DNA of 64,000 nt, taken from positions 39,186 to 103,185 of the forward strand of contig NZ_KQ949112.1 in NCBI RefSeq assembly GCF_001514305.1, in the 5' to 3' direction. The DNA comes from Streptomyces dysideae. Its GTDB lineage: Bacteria; Actinomycetota; Actinomycetes; Streptomycetales; Streptomycetaceae. Every line of letters starts with the position of its first letter. Position 1 is the first letter of the stretch. The position numbers and the translations under genes were made by a program. Positions 1 to 7,365 of the stretch are shown one piece after another. A model generated the notes under the pieces. That model was not told the DNA's origin and ran no database searches. It saw only the letters and a list, made by a program, of their open reading frames with translations.

Positions 1-113
1 CCTTCGCGGCCGGCCACTGGCAGCAGGCCCACGACCTGCTCCTGGAGGTCTCCCTCGACGAGGACTACGCGGACTTCCTGACGCTGCCGGCGTACGAGCA
101 GCTCAGGGGCTGA
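1..113 (+). CDS. aceB: Malate synthase, 3' end only
   Basis: Only the last 36 codons are inside the window, read in the frame beginning at base 3 and ending at TGA 111-113. They encode a tail with the segment DYADFLTLPAYEQL. The pattern 'DF.(E)FLTLPAY' at the very C-terminus is characteristic of malate synthase A, which condenses glyoxylate with acetyl-CoA. The call rests on this short tail, so the identity is probable rather than certain. It fits the window because purine catabolism and glyoxylate-use genes (gcl, hyi, glxR) lie further on, and in Streptomyces a malate synthase gene belongs to the same allantoin/glyoxylate regulon. The gene ends 8 bases before the converging stop of the next gene. 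Confidence 0.7.
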   Translation, partial: FAAGHWQQAHDLLLEVSLDEDYADFLTLPAYEQLRG

Positions 114-120
114 GCAGCAG

Positions 121-411
121 TCACTTGTCCGAGTGGCCCAGGGACTTCCCCGGGGCCACTCGGTCGCGTACCGCCTGCTTCACCGCCGTGGGCTCCGGGA
201 AGCCCTGCTCGCGGCGGTCCCAGACCACCTCGTCGTTGACGCGGACGACGAAGACGCCGCCCGTTCCGGGCTTGAGGGCCAGCTCCGTGAGTTCGGTCTC
301 GAACGTCGTCAGGAGTTCCTGGGCCAGCCAGGCGGCACGCGGCAGCCAGCGGCACTGGGTGCAGTACTCGATCTCGACGCGCTGAACGTCTTCCAAAGGG
401 GCGCCTGTCAT
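121..411 (-). CDS. SelT/SelW/SelH (Rdx) family thioredoxin-like protein
   Basis: A 96-residue protein starting MTGAPLEDVQ. It has the redox motif CTQC at residues 17-20 directly after the first beta strand (VEIEYCTQCRWLPRA), then an amphipathic helix and the strand GGVFVVRVNDEVVWDR. This is the small thioredoxin-like fold of the SelT/SelW/SelH family, in which selenocysteine is commonly replaced by cysteine in bacteria; its redox partner is unknown. The ATG (409-411) overlaps the TGA of the upstream kinase-like gene (ATGA), so the two are translationally coupled. This overlap selects the start, although the open frame continues upstream. The family call is good, the physiological role is not known. 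Confidence 0.8.
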   Translation of the reverse strand: MTGAPLEDVQRVEIEYCTQCRWLPRAAWLAQELLTTFETELTELALKPGTGGVFVVRVNDEVVWDRREQGFPEPTAVKQAVRDRVAPGKSLGHSDK

Positions 412-1322
412 TCGAGGTGTACCGACCAATCCTGTTCCGCGGTCGGCTTGCCGTGCAGGTCGGGGACCCGCTTGAGCCAGTCCGGCCGTCCTCGCTGTGT
501 GCGCGCCGCCTGGAGGGCCTCCTCGGCGGCGAGTTCCTCCCGGCTGGGGAAGTCGGTGGGGAGCCATGCGGTGGAGGCCTTCACGCGCGCGTGGAGATAG
601 TCCACGTACGCCTTCCGGACGGCGTCCGGGGTCGGGAACCCCTCCTCGCCGGCCAGCCAGGCGTCCGGCACCTCCGCCACGATGTCCCGCAGCAGTTCCG
701 CCGTCACCTTCGGCGCGAGTTCGGCGTCCGCGGCCCGCGTGTCGGGCCCGTAGTGGCCGAGGGCGTGGTGGCGGAAGTCGTAGGCCTTCGCGGGGTCCGA
801 GCCGTTCCAGCGGTGGTGGAAGACGAGGGCGGCGCCGTGGTCGATCAGCCACAGGCGGGGCGGCACGGTGCCGAACGTGGGCCAGATCATCAGGTTGGAG
901 CTGTGGGTCGTACGGTCGACGTTGGCCGTCAGGGCGTCCAGCCAGACGATCCGGCCCGCCTCCAGCGGGTCCACGGGGAAGCCCTTCGCGACCTCCGGCG
1001 TGAAGTCGTTCGCGCCCGGCAGGTAGTCCATGCCGAGGTTGAGGCCGTGGCTGGCGTCGAGGAGGCCGCGTACCTCCTGGTGCGGTTCGTGTGCGCCGAG
1101 CGCCGGGTCGAAGTGGACCAGGACCAGCTCGGGGAAGCGCAGGCCCAGGGCACGGGCCAGTTCGCCGACGATCACCTCGGCGACCAGCGCCTTGCGGCCC
1201 TGCGCGGAGCCGGTGAACTTCACGACGTACGTGCCCAGGTCGTCGGCCTCGACGACTCCGGGCACGGAGCCGCCGGACCGCAGGGGCTCGATGTAGCGGG
1301 TTGCGAAGACCTCTCTTAGCAT
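408..1322 (-). CDS. HipA-like kinase-fold protein
   Basis: A 304-residue protein beginning MLREVFATRY. Features resemble the HipA/phosphatidylinositol kinase-like fold. There is an N-terminal nucleotide-binding half with YVVKFTGSAQGRKALVAEVI (candidate ATP-binding lysine). A catalytic-loop candidate NVDRTTHSSNLMIW lies mid-protein, followed by LIDHGAALVFHH, which could supply the metal-binding Asp. A HipB-like antitoxin is not present; instead the gene overlaps a SelT/W/H-type redox gene by four bases. It is therefore not a classical hipBA module, and its substrate is unknown. No obvious membrane segment is present. It lies opposite to malate synthase; 143 bases of non-coding DNA separate it from the PIN relic upstream. 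Confidence 0.72.
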   Translation of the reverse strand: MLREVFATRYIEPLRSGGSVPGVVEADDLGTYVVKFTGSAQGRKALVAEVIVGELARALGLRFPELVLVHFDPALGAHEPHQEVRGLLDASHGLNLGMDYLPGANDFTPEVAKGFPVDPLEAGRIVWLDALTANVDRTTHSSNLMIWPTFGTVPPRLWLIDHGAALVFHHRWNGSDPAKAYDFRHHALGHYGPDTRAADAELAPKVTAELLRDIVAEVPDAWLAGEEGFPTPDAVRKAYVDYLHARVKASTAWLPTDFPSREELAAEEALQAARTQRGRPDWLKRVPDLHGKPTAEQDWSVHLE

Positions 1323-1465
1323 TTTCCCAGGCCACCTGCCTCTTCAGCCTTGAAATCCACGCTCGGCCTCGGAGGCGCACAACAGCGGGAATCGCCCGTC
1401 ATCAGCCGGCTTCCGGCCTCCGGCATGAAGTGAGCATAGTAACCGAGGGTGACCGCTGGTGAGGA

Positions 1466-1760
1466 GTGCCTCCGGCGGCCACACTCGTCCTGGACAGTGA
1501 GGGGCTGGCCAAAGCCGTCCTGATCCACCCTCGGATCAACCGGCCGGCTCTGGAGTGGAGGCTGTCCCGCCTGGTCGTCGAGCCGATCGGGCGCCACGCT
1601 GCCGCTCTCCTCGCCGACGCCGGCCCGCGCGGCAACAAGGACGCGATCGACGCCATGCTCAGCGCCACGGCCCTCCCTGCACCCCGGACCGGCCACGGTC
1701 CTGACCTCCGGTCCCAGCTCACAGCCCTTCAATGCCCGCCCGCGGCACGATCGGCGACTC
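1466..1760 (+). pseudogene. PIN-domain (VapC-like) toxin relic with internal deletion
   Basis: From a GTG at 1466 the frame reads VPPAATLVLDSEGLAKAVL and then jumps to IHPRINRPALEWRLSRL, LLADAGPRG and AIDAMLSATAL. Intact PIN toxins of this type have roughly 35-40 residues between the first Asp-containing strand (LVLDSEGL) and HPRINRP, holding the second acidic residue. Here they are missing, while the C-terminal AIDAM...A...A block survives. Downstream the expected VLTSDPEDLTAL survives only as fragments split between frames, so there is a frameshift too. I see no antitoxin in front of it. The relic cannot encode a functional nuclease. The boundaries are approximate. Confidence 0.6.
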
Positions 1761-2369
1761 GGTCAGGTCCGCGCCCGCCCTTTTTGCTCGAACATCCCCC
1801 GGCCAGAGGGGACTCCGGCGTCGCCTGGTCGACGAGTGCGGATTGTCGGATGCTCGGCATGGCTTGGGTGCGTTTCCCCTGGAGGTTGGAGGAAGGGCTC
1901 AACTGGTACCCGGCCGCTTGTACGGCCTGAGTGTCGGCGCCGACTCCCGGCCTTGCCAGCGGCCGACTCGTGCCGGCTGCCAGTGGCTATCGGCGGGAGG
2001 CGGCCCCCCGGTCACAGGGGCGGGCCCGCTCCGGACTTGGGGCCATCAGACCCGCACCGGCGTTTCTCCGCGCCCGTCACCGGCATCGTGCCATATGCCG
2101 CCGTGGGCGGGGAGCCGCCCCGGCGTCCTGCCCGTCGGCCTCGGCTGTGGGAAGGCCAAGCAGTAGCGGTTTCAGCGCCACGGGCGACGCCGGAGTCTGT
2201 CATCGCCACTGAGGGTCTGTTCACGGATTCCTGAGCACTCGCCAGTCGCTCACCGGTCCCCACCCTCCCCACGGGATCGTGAGGACCGGCTTCTTTGCGC
2301 CTCGCCGCCCCAACCGGACGGACCCGTCCGGTGCCTGCCCCCGCACAACAAGGGCTCCGGGCACCAACT
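1761..2369. other. Non-coding stretch between PIN relic and tandem operator
   Basis: About 600 bases with several long open frames on the plus strand, but none of the translations resembles a known family or has a credible ribosome-binding site. A homopolymer CCCTTTTTGC lies near 1778. It is most likely decayed sequence plus the promoter region of the downstream oxidoreductase gene. Confidence 0.4.
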
Positions 2370-2411
2370 TACGATGCCGTAGGTTACGCTGTCGTAGGTT
2401 ACGAAACCGTA
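2370..2411 (+). promoter_or_regulatory. Three tandem 15-bp palindromic operators TACG-N4-CGTA-GGT
   Basis: Three consecutive units have identical ends: TACGatgcCGTA (2370-2381), TACGctgtCGTA (2385-2396) and TACGaaacCGTA (2400-2411). Each is followed by GGT, giving an exact 15-bp period; the third GGT is followed by a degenerate TACC. Each unit is a perfect 4+4 palindrome. The array ends 72 bases before the ATG of the oxidoreductase gene at 2484, with the ribosome-binding site GGAGGA at 2475-2480. The layout suggests cooperative binding of a dimeric repressor, plausibly of TetR type. The regulator is not encoded next to it. Confidence 0.65.
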
Positions 2412-2483
2412 GGTTACCGATCTGAGGGTACGGATCCGAGGTTCGTCTCTCCCTGGTTCGGCTGCGACGTTTTGGGAGGACCC

Positions 2484-3953
2484 ATGAGTGCACTCCAGAC
2501 AGCGACCGGCCTGCCATGGCTGATCCAAGGAGGAATGGGTGTGGGGGTGTCCGGCTGGCGGCTTGCCCGGGCGGTCGCGCGCACCGGGCAGTTGGGGGTC
2601 GTCTCCGGCACCGCTCTCGACTCTCTGCTGATCCGTGTGCTCCAGAGCGGCGATCCGGGCGGTCACCTCAGGCGGGCGCTGGCCGCCTTCCCCGTACCGA
2701 AGCTCGCCGACGCCCTGCGGGAGCGCTACTTCGTGGAGGGAGGGGTCGGGTCCGGTGAGCTGTTCGCGGCCACCCCCATGTTGACGGCCGACGAAGCGTG
2801 TCCGGCCCGGTCACTGACCGTTGTCGCCAACTTCTGCGAGGTCTGGCTCGCCAAGGAGGGCCATGACGGACCGGTCGGCGTCAACTACCTGGAGAAGGTC
2901 CAACTCGCCACCGTCCCAGCCATGTTCGGCGCGATCCTGGCGGGTGTGGACCACGTCCTGGTCGGCGCCGGTATCCCCGCGCAGATCCCTGGGATCGCCA
3001 CCGGGCTCGCCCGGTTGGAGCCGGTCACCACGCGAGTGGACGTGGCGGGCGACGAGCAGCCCCTTGAGCTGCGCTTCGACCCCGCCTCGGTGCTGCGCGG
3101 TGCGGACCCGGGCCGCGTTGCCCCCCTGCGCCGCCCCGGCGTCCTGGCCATCGTTTCGTTGCCGGCGCTGGCCGCGTACCTGAACCGCGACGAGCAGACC
3201 AGGCCGGACGGGTTCATCGTCGAGGGCCACACCGCGGGCGGCCACAGTGCCCCGCCGCGCGGGCCGCTGAGCCTCGACAAGTACGGCGATCCCGTCTACG
3301 GGCCCCGGGACGTCCCCGACTTCGCGAAGATGGCCCGCCTCGGTCTGCCGTTCTGGATCGCCGGCGGCCAGTGCGGACCGGAGCAGCTCCGCGAGGCCAG
3401 GGCCGCCGGGGCGGCCGGTGTCCAACTCGGCAGTGTCTTCGCGCTCTGCGAGGAGTCGGGTATGGACGCGGGGTTGCGGCGGCAGCTGATGGAGCGTGCG
3501 CCGGCCGGCGGACTGACGGTGCGCAACGATCCGGCGGCCTCCCCGACCGCGTTCCCGTTCAAGGTCGCCGACCTGCCCGGCACCCTGGCCGACCCCGGTG
3601 TCGGTGCCGCCCGCGCCCGCGTGTGTGACCTCGGTTATCTGCGTACGCCCTACCGCACCCCTCGCGGCACCGTCGATTACCGCTGCCCTGCGGAGCCCCT
3701 TGCTGCGTACGTCCGTAAGGGCGGGGACGCCGAGCGGACCGAAGGGCGGCAATGTCTGTGCAACGGGCTGCTGGCCGCCGTCGGGTTCGGGCAGCGCCGC
3801 CCGCGGGGCGTGGTGGAGCCACCCGTCGTCACCATCGGCCAGGATCTGGACTTCCTGCGGCACATCGCCCCCGACGGCGGCCCGTACAGCGCCGAGACGG
3901 TGGTGCGGTGGCTGTCCGCGGGACTGCCCGAGGCAGCCGCCTCCCGTGCGTGA
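2484..3953 (+). CDS. Nitronate monooxygenase / FabK-type flavin oxidoreductase
   Basis: A 489-residue protein starting MSALQTATGL behind the strong site GGAGGA, so the upstream in-frame GTG/ATG codons are not used. The N-terminus LPWLIQGGMGVGVSGWRLARAVA and the central EGHTAGGHSAPPRGPLS match the FMN-binding TIM-barrel family that includes 2-nitropropane dioxygenase (nitronate monooxygenase), FabK enoyl-ACP reductase and PfaD. The segment FWIAGGQCGPEQLREARAAGAAGVQLGSVFALCEESG is the typical phosphate-binding end of the barrel. At about 490 residues it is longer than simple nitronate monooxygenases (about 320-370) and closer to PfaD-like members, so its substrate cannot be fixed. It is monocistronic. 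The triple palindrome just upstream suggests tight repression. Confidence 0.82.
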   Translation: MSALQTATGLPWLIQGGMGVGVSGWRLARAVARTGQLGVVSGTALDSLLIRVLQSGDPGGHLRRALAAFPVPKLADALRERYFVEGGVGSGELFAATPMLTADEACPARSLTVVANFCEVWLAKEGHDGPVGVNYLEKVQLATVPAMFGAILAGVDHVLVGAGIPAQIPGIATGLARLEPVTTRVDVAGDEQPLELRFDPASVLRGADPGRVAPLRRPGVLAIVSLPALAAYLNRDEQTRPDGFIVEGHTAGGHSAPPRGPLSLDKYGDPVYGPRDVPDFAKMARLGLPFWIAGGQCGPEQLREARAAGAAGVQLGSVFALCEESGMDAGLRRQLMERAPAGGLTVRNDPAASPTAFPFKVADLPGTLADPGVGAARARVCDLGYLRTPYRTPRGTVDYRCPAEPLAAYVRKGGDAERTEGRQCLCNGLLAAVGFGQRRPRGVVEPPVVTIGQDLDFLRHIAPDGGPYSAETVVRWLSAGLPEAAASRA

Positions 3954-4046
3954 GCAGAACGGCCAGGGGCCGCCGCGCCACTACACCTCTCCCCTCGGGA
4001 GCCGTCGCCATGGTCGGGAAGGGAGAGACACGAGCGCCGGGCCGGA

Positions 4047-4245
4047 CCACAGTTTTTCACCGTGGGCGTCGACGAGGAGACCATCGCCCGGATCGGTCGC
4101 TACCCGCGCGGCGAGGGCATCCTGGGCCTGCTCATCCGTCACCCGGAAACCCTGCGCCCGGCCGACCTGACGGAACACCCGGCGTCCGCGGGCTTCCCGC
4201 CGGGTCACCCGCCGATGACCGACCGCTCTCCTCGGCGTCACCTCT
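4047..4245 (+). pseudogene. GAF-domain fragment of a DevS/DosT-type sensor kinase
   Basis: The frame through 4062 reads FFTVGVDEETIARIGRYPRGEGILGLL, then RPADLTEHPASAGFPPGHPPM. This is the distinctive core of the GAF domain of DevS/DosT-type redox/hypoxia histidine kinases of actinobacteria. The expected continuation (FLGVPV) is seen only in another frame as LLGVT near 4230, so a frameshift and loss of both ends have occurred. No kinase domain is present. The relic directly follows the narGHJI operon end (converging), which suggests the locus once carried a redox-sensing regulator linked to nitrate respiration. Confidence 0.62.
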
Positions 4246-4265
4246 GCTCCCGAAGGGGTGCTACG

Positions 4266-5033
4266 TCAGCCGATGCGTTCCCATCCGCGGCGCGGGGCCC
4301 GGGCACCGAGGCCGGTGTCGCGGCTGCGGTAGACGATATAGGGGCGGCTGAGGTAGCCCAGCGGTGCGGTGAGCATGTGGACGAGGCGGGTGAAGGGCCA
4401 GAACGCGAACAGGAGGAGGGCGCTGAGCGCGTGCAGCTGGAACAGCACTGGCGCTTCGCTCATCAGGTCCGGGTCGGGCTGGAGGTAGAAGATGGAGCGG
4501 AACCAGGGGGAGATCGTTTCGCGGTAGTTGTAACCGCCGCCGACGATGTTCGCGGCCACGGTGGCGGCCAGACCCAGGGCGATGGTCAGGGTCAGGGAGA
4601 GGTACATGGCCTTGTCGTTGCGGGTGGTGGCCGAGAAGACCGGGCCGACGGTGCGGCGGCGGTAGATCAGAATGGCCAGTCCGCCGACGGTGGCGACGCC
4701 CGCGATGGTGCCGAGGACGACGGCGGAGACGTGGTAGGCGTCCTCGCTGATGCCGGCCGCTTCCGTCCAGCTCTCGGGGATGGCCAGGCCGCCGATGTGG
4801 CCGAGGAGCACGATGAGGATGCCGAAGTGGAACAGCGGGCTGCCGATGCGCAGCAGGCGCCGCTCGTACAGCTGGGAGGAGCGGGTGGTCCAGCCGAACT
4901 TGTCGTAGCGGTAGCGCCAGATGTGGCCGAGGACGAAGACCGCGAGCGCCACGTACGGCAGGGCGACCCACAGCAGGATGCCGCCGGTGCCGGTCTCGGC
5001 CGCCAGGGTCAGGGGCTGCGCGGGTGGCGTCAT
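4266..5033 (-). CDS. narI: Respiratory nitrate reductase gamma subunit NarI
   Basis: A 255-residue integral membrane protein, the di-haem cytochrome b subunit that takes electrons from quinol and passes them to NarH. Five hydrophobic segments are visible: ILLWVALPYVALAVFVLGHIW, LFHFGILIVLLGHIGGL, VSAVVLGTIAGVATVGGLAILI, LSLTLTIALGLAATVAANIV and LHALSALLLFAFWPFTRLVHM. Histidines in the second (HFG...GH) and fifth (LHAL...LVH) segments are placed as haem ligands in this family. The C-terminus carries the family signature APLGYLSRPYIVYRSR. Its ATG overlaps the narJ stop (ATGA at 5030-5033), making it the last gene of the narGHJI operon. Confidence 0.95.
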   Translation of the reverse strand: MTPPAQPLTLAAETGTGGILLWVALPYVALAVFVLGHIWRYRYDKFGWTTRSSQLYERRLLRIGSPLFHFGILIVLLGHIGGLAIPESWTEAAGISEDAYHVSAVVLGTIAGVATVGGLAILIYRRRTVGPVFSATTRNDKAMYLSLTLTIALGLAATVAANIVGGGYNYRETISPWFRSIFYLQPDPDLMSEAPVLFQLHALSALLLFAFWPFTRLVHMLTAPLGYLSRPYIVYRSRDTGLGARAPRRGWERIG

Positions 5034-5671
5034 CGGGGGCCTCCTACGACGGGGTCGGGCAGGAACACGGGGGATGCGTAGGGGTCGAGGCCGACCTGTT
5101 CCTCGGGTGGGCCCTGGGCGGCGAGGCGCATGACGGCTGTGCGTTCGTCACCGGCGAGGGCGGGCAGGGTTGCGGAGACGGAGTCCAGGACGTGCGCCCA
5201 GGGCGAGCCGTCGTCGTTCAGGGCCAGGCGCAGGAGTTCCAGGCCGGCGCGGTGATCGGTGAGCAGCCGGAATCCGAGGGCGGGCTCGGTGGCGGCGAAT
5301 TCGAGGACGACGGCGAGGTGGTCGGGCAGTTCGTCGTCGGCGAGACGCCATCCGGCCGCAGCGTAGGTCTGTTTCAGACGCAGTAGGGCGATGCCGCGTT
5401 TTCGGGTGTCGCCGTTGGCGTAGTAGGTCAGGTAGGGGCAGCAGCGTTTGCGGTGGTCGAAGGTGGCCACAAAAGCGGCGGCCAGCTCCGGCAGCGGGAT
5501 GCGGCCGGTGTGCTCGGCGAAGCACGCGAGGGGACTTCCGATCGCCTTCGGCTGGGTGGCGGCAACTCGGCGGGCCAGGGTGAGGCGCTCTTGGAACTGC
5601 TCGTCGGGGTAGGCCAGCAGCAGCGACTGGGCCTGCCAGGCCAGGGCGTCGCCTGCGCGCGGCCGCCTCAT
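5030..5671 (-). CDS. narJ: Nitrate reductase maturation chaperone NarJ
   Basis: A 213-residue soluble helical protein starting MRRPRAGDAL. NarJ is a dedicated chaperone of the TorD/DmsD-like family. It binds apo-NarG for molybdenum-cofactor insertion and membrane attachment and is not part of the finished enzyme. The segments LLAYPDEQFQERLTLA, FVATFDHRKRCCPYLTYYANGDTRKRG and LPDHLAVVLEFAA are family hallmarks. The ATG (5669-5671) overlaps the narH stop codon and the stop overlaps the narI start, so the gene is coupled on both sides. Longer upstream open reading in this frame is a shadow of narH. Confidence 0.93.
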   Translation of the reverse strand: MRRPRAGDALAWQAQSLLLAYPDEQFQERLTLARRVAATQPKAIGSPLACFAEHTGRIPLPELAAAFVATFDHRKRCCPYLTYYANGDTRKRGIALLRLKQTYAAAGWRLADDELPDHLAVVLEFAATEPALGFRLLTDHRAGLELLRLALNDDGSPWAHVLDSVSATLPALAGDERTAVMRLAAQGPPEEQVGLDPYASPVFLPDPVVGGPR

Positions 5672-7365
5672 GACGCGGGGCCGTCCTCGTCGTCCGCAGC
5701 GGATGGGAAGAGGCCGGGCGGGGAGCTTTTTCCGTCCCAGTCGAGGAGGTTGACGCGGGTGGCCTTGTCGGTGGGGGTGGCCGGGGTGTCGGAAGTCTGG
5801 CGGTCGCGCAGGGCGTGGTAGGTCTCCACCGCGATGGGGGCGGCGCCGCCGGAGGTCTCGCCGAAGGGGCCGGAGCCTCCCATGCCGGGGCCGCCCTCGT
5901 AGTCGAGGCTGCACTGGGTGGCCAACTCCTCCAGTTTGTGGGCCTGTTCGGCGTGGGCCGGGGGGATGACGTAGCGCTCGTCGTACTTGGCCAGGGCCAG
6001 CAGCCGGTACATGTCGTAGACCTGCTCGCCGCTCATGCCGACCGCCTTGGGGATGGCGTCGTCGGGCTCGCGGCCCAGGTTGATGTCGCGCATGTAGGAA
6101 CGCATGGCGGCCAGGCGGTGCAGGACCGCGTCGACGGGGGCGGGGTCGCCGGCGGTGAAGAGCTGGGCGAGGTAGTCGACGGGGATGCGCAGGGCGTCGA
6201 CGGCGGCGAAGAGATTCTGGTGGTCCTCGGCGTCCTGGCCGGTGTCGCGGACGGCGTCCACCACCGGGGACAGCGGCGGAATATACCAGACCATGGGCAT
6301 CGTCCGGTACTCGGGGTGCAGCGGCAGTGCCACCTTGTAGGTGTTGATCAGGGCGTGGATCGGGGAGCGCTGGGCGGCCTCGATCCAGTCCCGGGGGATG
6401 TCCGCCCGCTCCGCCGCCGCGATGACCTGCGGGTCGTGCGGGTCGAGGAACACCTGTCGCTGGGCCTCGTACAGACCGGTCTCGTCCGGGGTGGAGGCGG
6501 CTTCCAGGACGCGGTCGGCGTCGTAGAGGACGAGGCCGATGTAGCGCAGCCGGCCCACGCAGGTCTCGGAGCAGACGGTGGGCAGGCCGACCTCGACGCG
6601 GGGGAAGCAGAAGGTGCACTTCTCGGCCTTGCCGGTGCGGTGGTTGAAGTACACCTTCTTGTACGGGCATCCGGTCACGCACATCCGCCAGCCCCGGCAG
6701 CGGTCCTGGTCGACCAGCACGATGCCGTCCTCGGTGCGCTTGTAGATGGCGCCGGAGGGACAGGAGGCCGCACAGGACGGGTTGAGGCAGTGCTCGCAGA
6801 TCCGCGGCAGGTAGAACATGAAGGTCTGCTCGAACTCGAGCTTGATCTTCTCCGCGACCTGGTTCAGCAGGACGTCCTTGTCACCGTGGTCGGGCGAGCC
6901 GCCAAGGTCGTCGTCCCAGTTCGCCGACCAGGAGATCTTCATGTCCTTGCCGGAGATCAGGGACTTCGGGCGGGCGACCGGCGTGTGCTCCTGAAGGGGC
7001 GCGTTGGTCAGGGTCTCGTAGTCGTACGTCCACGGTTCGTAGTAGTCGTCGAGCGAGGGCAGTTTGGGGTTGGAGAAGATCTGGATCAGCTTCTTGAACC
7101 GGCCGCCCGCCTTCAGCGCGAGCCGACCGCGCTTGTTGACTTCCCAGCCGCCCTGCCACCTGTCCTGGTCCTCGTAGCGGCGCGGGTAGCCCTGGCCGGG
7201 GCGGGTCTCGACGTTGTTGAACCACACGTACTCGACGCCGGTGCGGTTGGTCCACGCCTGTTTGCAGGTGACCGAGCAGGTGTGGCAGCCGATGCACTTG
7301 TCGAGGTTCATCACCATCGCCATCTGGGCCATGCAGCGTCCAACAGTGATTCCGTCACGGGGCAT
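5668..7365 (-). CDS. narH: Respiratory nitrate reductase beta subunit NarH
   Basis: A 565-residue iron-sulfur protein relaying electrons from NarI to NarG. The start MPRDGITVGRC at 7365 is chosen because AGGAGGTGG lies about 8 bases upstream and the ATG overlaps the narG TGA (TGATG). A second candidate is MAQMAMVMNLDKC, 11 codons later. Cysteine clusters appear in order: CIGCHTCSVTC at residues 24-34, CEHCLNPSCAASCP mid-protein, CRGWRMCVTGCP with Trp replacing one Cys (the NarH 3Fe-4S site), and CTFCFPR. Three 4Fe-4S and one 3Fe-4S clusters are thus predicted, as in E. coli NarH. The length is slightly above the usual 510-530, with the extra residues near the C-terminus (GMGGSGPFGETSGGAAP...). 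Confidence 0.95.
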   Translation of the reverse strand: MPRDGITVGRCMAQMAMVMNLDKCIGCHTCSVTCKQAWTNRTGVEYVWFNNVETRPGQGYPRRYEDQDRWQGGWEVNKRGRLALKAGGRFKKLIQIFSNPKLPSLDDYYEPWTYDYETLTNAPLQEHTPVARPKSLISGKDMKISWSANWDDDLGGSPDHGDKDVLLNQVAEKIKLEFEQTFMFYLPRICEHCLNPSCAASCPSGAIYKRTEDGIVLVDQDRCRGWRMCVTGCPYKKVYFNHRTGKAEKCTFCFPRVEVGLPTVCSETCVGRLRYIGLVLYDADRVLEAASTPDETGLYEAQRQVFLDPHDPQVIAAAERADIPRDWIEAAQRSPIHALINTYKVALPLHPEYRTMPMVWYIPPLSPVVDAVRDTGQDAEDHQNLFAAVDALRIPVDYLAQLFTAGDPAPVDAVLHRLAAMRSYMRDINLGREPDDAIPKAVGMSGEQVYDMYRLLALAKYDERYVIPPAHAEQAHKLEELATQCSLDYEGGPGMGGSGPFGETSGGAAPIAVETYHALRDRQTSDTPATPTDKATRVNLLDWDGKSSPPGLFPSAADDEDGPAS

